A stretch of 34,435 nt of DNA from Burkholderiales bacterium RIFCSPLOWO2_02_FULL_57_36 (GTDB taxonomy: Bacteria > Pseudomonadota > Gammaproteobacteria > Burkholderiales > Burkholderiaceae_D), in contig MESE01000099.1 of the NCBI GenBank assembly GCA_001770855.1, positions 1 to 34,435 on the forward strand, read 5' to 3'. The notes beneath the pieces were generated by a model. The model saw only the letters and a list, made by a program, of their open reading frames with translations. It was not told where the DNA came from and did not search any database. Both the position numbers and the translations under genes were made by a program. The first letter of the stretch is position 1. Each line of letters starts with the position of its first letter. Shown here in pieces: positions 33,709 to 34,435 of the stretch.

Positions 33709-34435
33709 ATGACAGAAACAGAACTTATCGTATTGGTACTGGTGGCAGCAGTCATCATCGTCCTGCAAATCATCACGGTGGTGCGCAGCCGCGGAACGGA
33801 CATGTCTGCGCAATTGATCCAGCTCCAGAATGCATTGGAGCGGCATCAGCAACAGACCAGCGAACGCATGGAGCGCGAATTGCGCTCACAGGTGCAAACT
33901 ACCGCACAGAGCAACCGACAAGAACTGACCGGCAATCTTGCTCAGTTTCAGCAAACGCTGGCGGCGCAGCTGACCAGCATCGCGACGCTGCAGAACAGTC
34001 AGATCGACGGGTTTTCCCAGCAACTGGTCAAGCTCAACGAAGCCAATGCGCAGCAGCTGGAGGCGATGCGCCAGGCGATCACGTTGCAGGCGCAGACCGG
34101 GCGCGAAGAGCAATCGGTGGCGCTGAAACGCTTCGGCGATACGCTGAACCAGACCTTGACCACGTTGACGGAATCGAATGCGCAGCGTATGGCGGAAGTG
34201 CGCGCAACGCTGGAAGCGAAGATCAAGGATCTGCAGAACGACAACGGAACGCGGCTCGAAGAGATGCGTAAAACCGTCGATGAAAAACTGCATGCCACAC
34301 TGGAACATCGTCTGGGCGAATCTTTCAAGCTGGTGTCGGACCGGCTCGAAAAAGTCCATCAGGGCCTGGGTGAAATGCAGCAGCTCGCGATTGGCGTGGG
34401 CGATCTGAAACGCGTCTTGACCAATGTCAAGACGC
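33709..34435 (+). CDS. rmuC: DNA recombination protein RmuC (5' part)
   Basis: The gene runs off the right edge; 242 codons are visible and no stop occurs. The ATG at 33709 begins MTETELIVLVLVAAVIIVLQII, an N-terminal membrane anchor at about 5-25. A long coiled coil follows (about 32-215, rich in Gln, Glu, Leu and Arg), with the later part KTVDEKLHATLEHRLGESFKLVSDRLEKVH and LGEMQQLAIGVGDLKRVLTNVKT, strongly conserved at this point in RmuC. The nuclease-like domain is outside the window. RmuC limits recombination at inverted repeats in E. coli. This housekeeping gene probably marks the right border of the polysaccharide locus. Confidence 0.92.
   Translation, partial: MTETELIVLVLVAAVIIVLQIITVVRSRGTDMSAQLIQLQNALERHQQQTSERMERELRSQVQTTAQSNRQELTGNLAQFQQTLAAQLTSIATLQNSQIDGFSQQLVKLNEANAQQLEAMRQAITLQAQTGREEQSVALKRFGDTLNQTLTTLTESNAQRMAEVRATLEAKIKDLQNDNGTRLEEMRKTVDEKLHATLEHRLGESFKLVSDRLEKVHQGLGEMQQLAIGVGDLKRVLTNVKT

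Overview
The window is an exopolysaccharide or capsule biosynthesis locus from a Gram-negative bacterium. The sequence suggests a betaproteobacterium of the Burkholderiales, possibly Oxalobacteraceae. This rests on EpsF/EpsG-type chain-length proteins, several lipoproteins with a Cys followed by a polyglycine tether, and a flanking group II truncated globin and RmuC gene. The taxonomic call is inference; no rRNA or other marker gene is present.

Layout. (1) Bases 1-7022, minus strand: a polysaccharide assembly module with a WzxC-like flippase, two GT4 glycosyltransferases, a Wzy/ligase-like polymerase, a GT2 glycosyltransferase and the start of another GT4 at the left edge. (2) Bases 7526-11672: two secreted lipoproteins, one with three bacterial Ig-like domains and one with a TbpB-like C-terminal barrel, around a small methyltransferase-like gene. 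(3) Bases 11906-20298, minus strand: a precursor and initiation block, transcribed in the order wcaJ-like phosphoglycosyltransferase, gmm, manC, a VanZ-family gene, galU, galE, gmd, fcl. It supplies GDP-mannose, GDP-L-fucose, UDP-glucose and UDP-galactose, and resembles the colanic acid gene set. (4) An 835-base divergent regulatory region. (5) Bases 21134-31132, plus strand: epsF, epsG, a second flippase of another family, a second Wzy/ligase-like protein, GT2, a secreted right-handed beta-helix protein and two GT4 enzymes, most of them overlapping at ATGA junctions. (6) Bases 31157-32941, minus strand: a secreted glycoside hydrolase lipoprotein with two Cys-rich modules, convergent with the operon. 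(7) Right flank, plus strand: truncated globin and the 5' part of rmuC.

How it works together. One initiating enzyme loads a hexose-1-phosphate on undecaprenyl phosphate. GT2 and GT4 enzymes extend the repeat unit, a Wzx flips it, a Wzy polymerises it and EpsF/EpsG govern chain length. The hydrolase and beta-helix proteins probably trim or modify the polymer outside the cytoplasm. Two non-homologous-looking Wzx proteins and two Wzy-like proteins share a single initiating enzyme, so the locus may make two polymers or be a merger of two clusters. No outer-membrane export protein, UDP-glucose dehydrogenase, phosphomannomutase, exosortase or PEP-CTERM protein was seen. No tRNA, rRNA, CRISPR array or insertion sequence was recognised.
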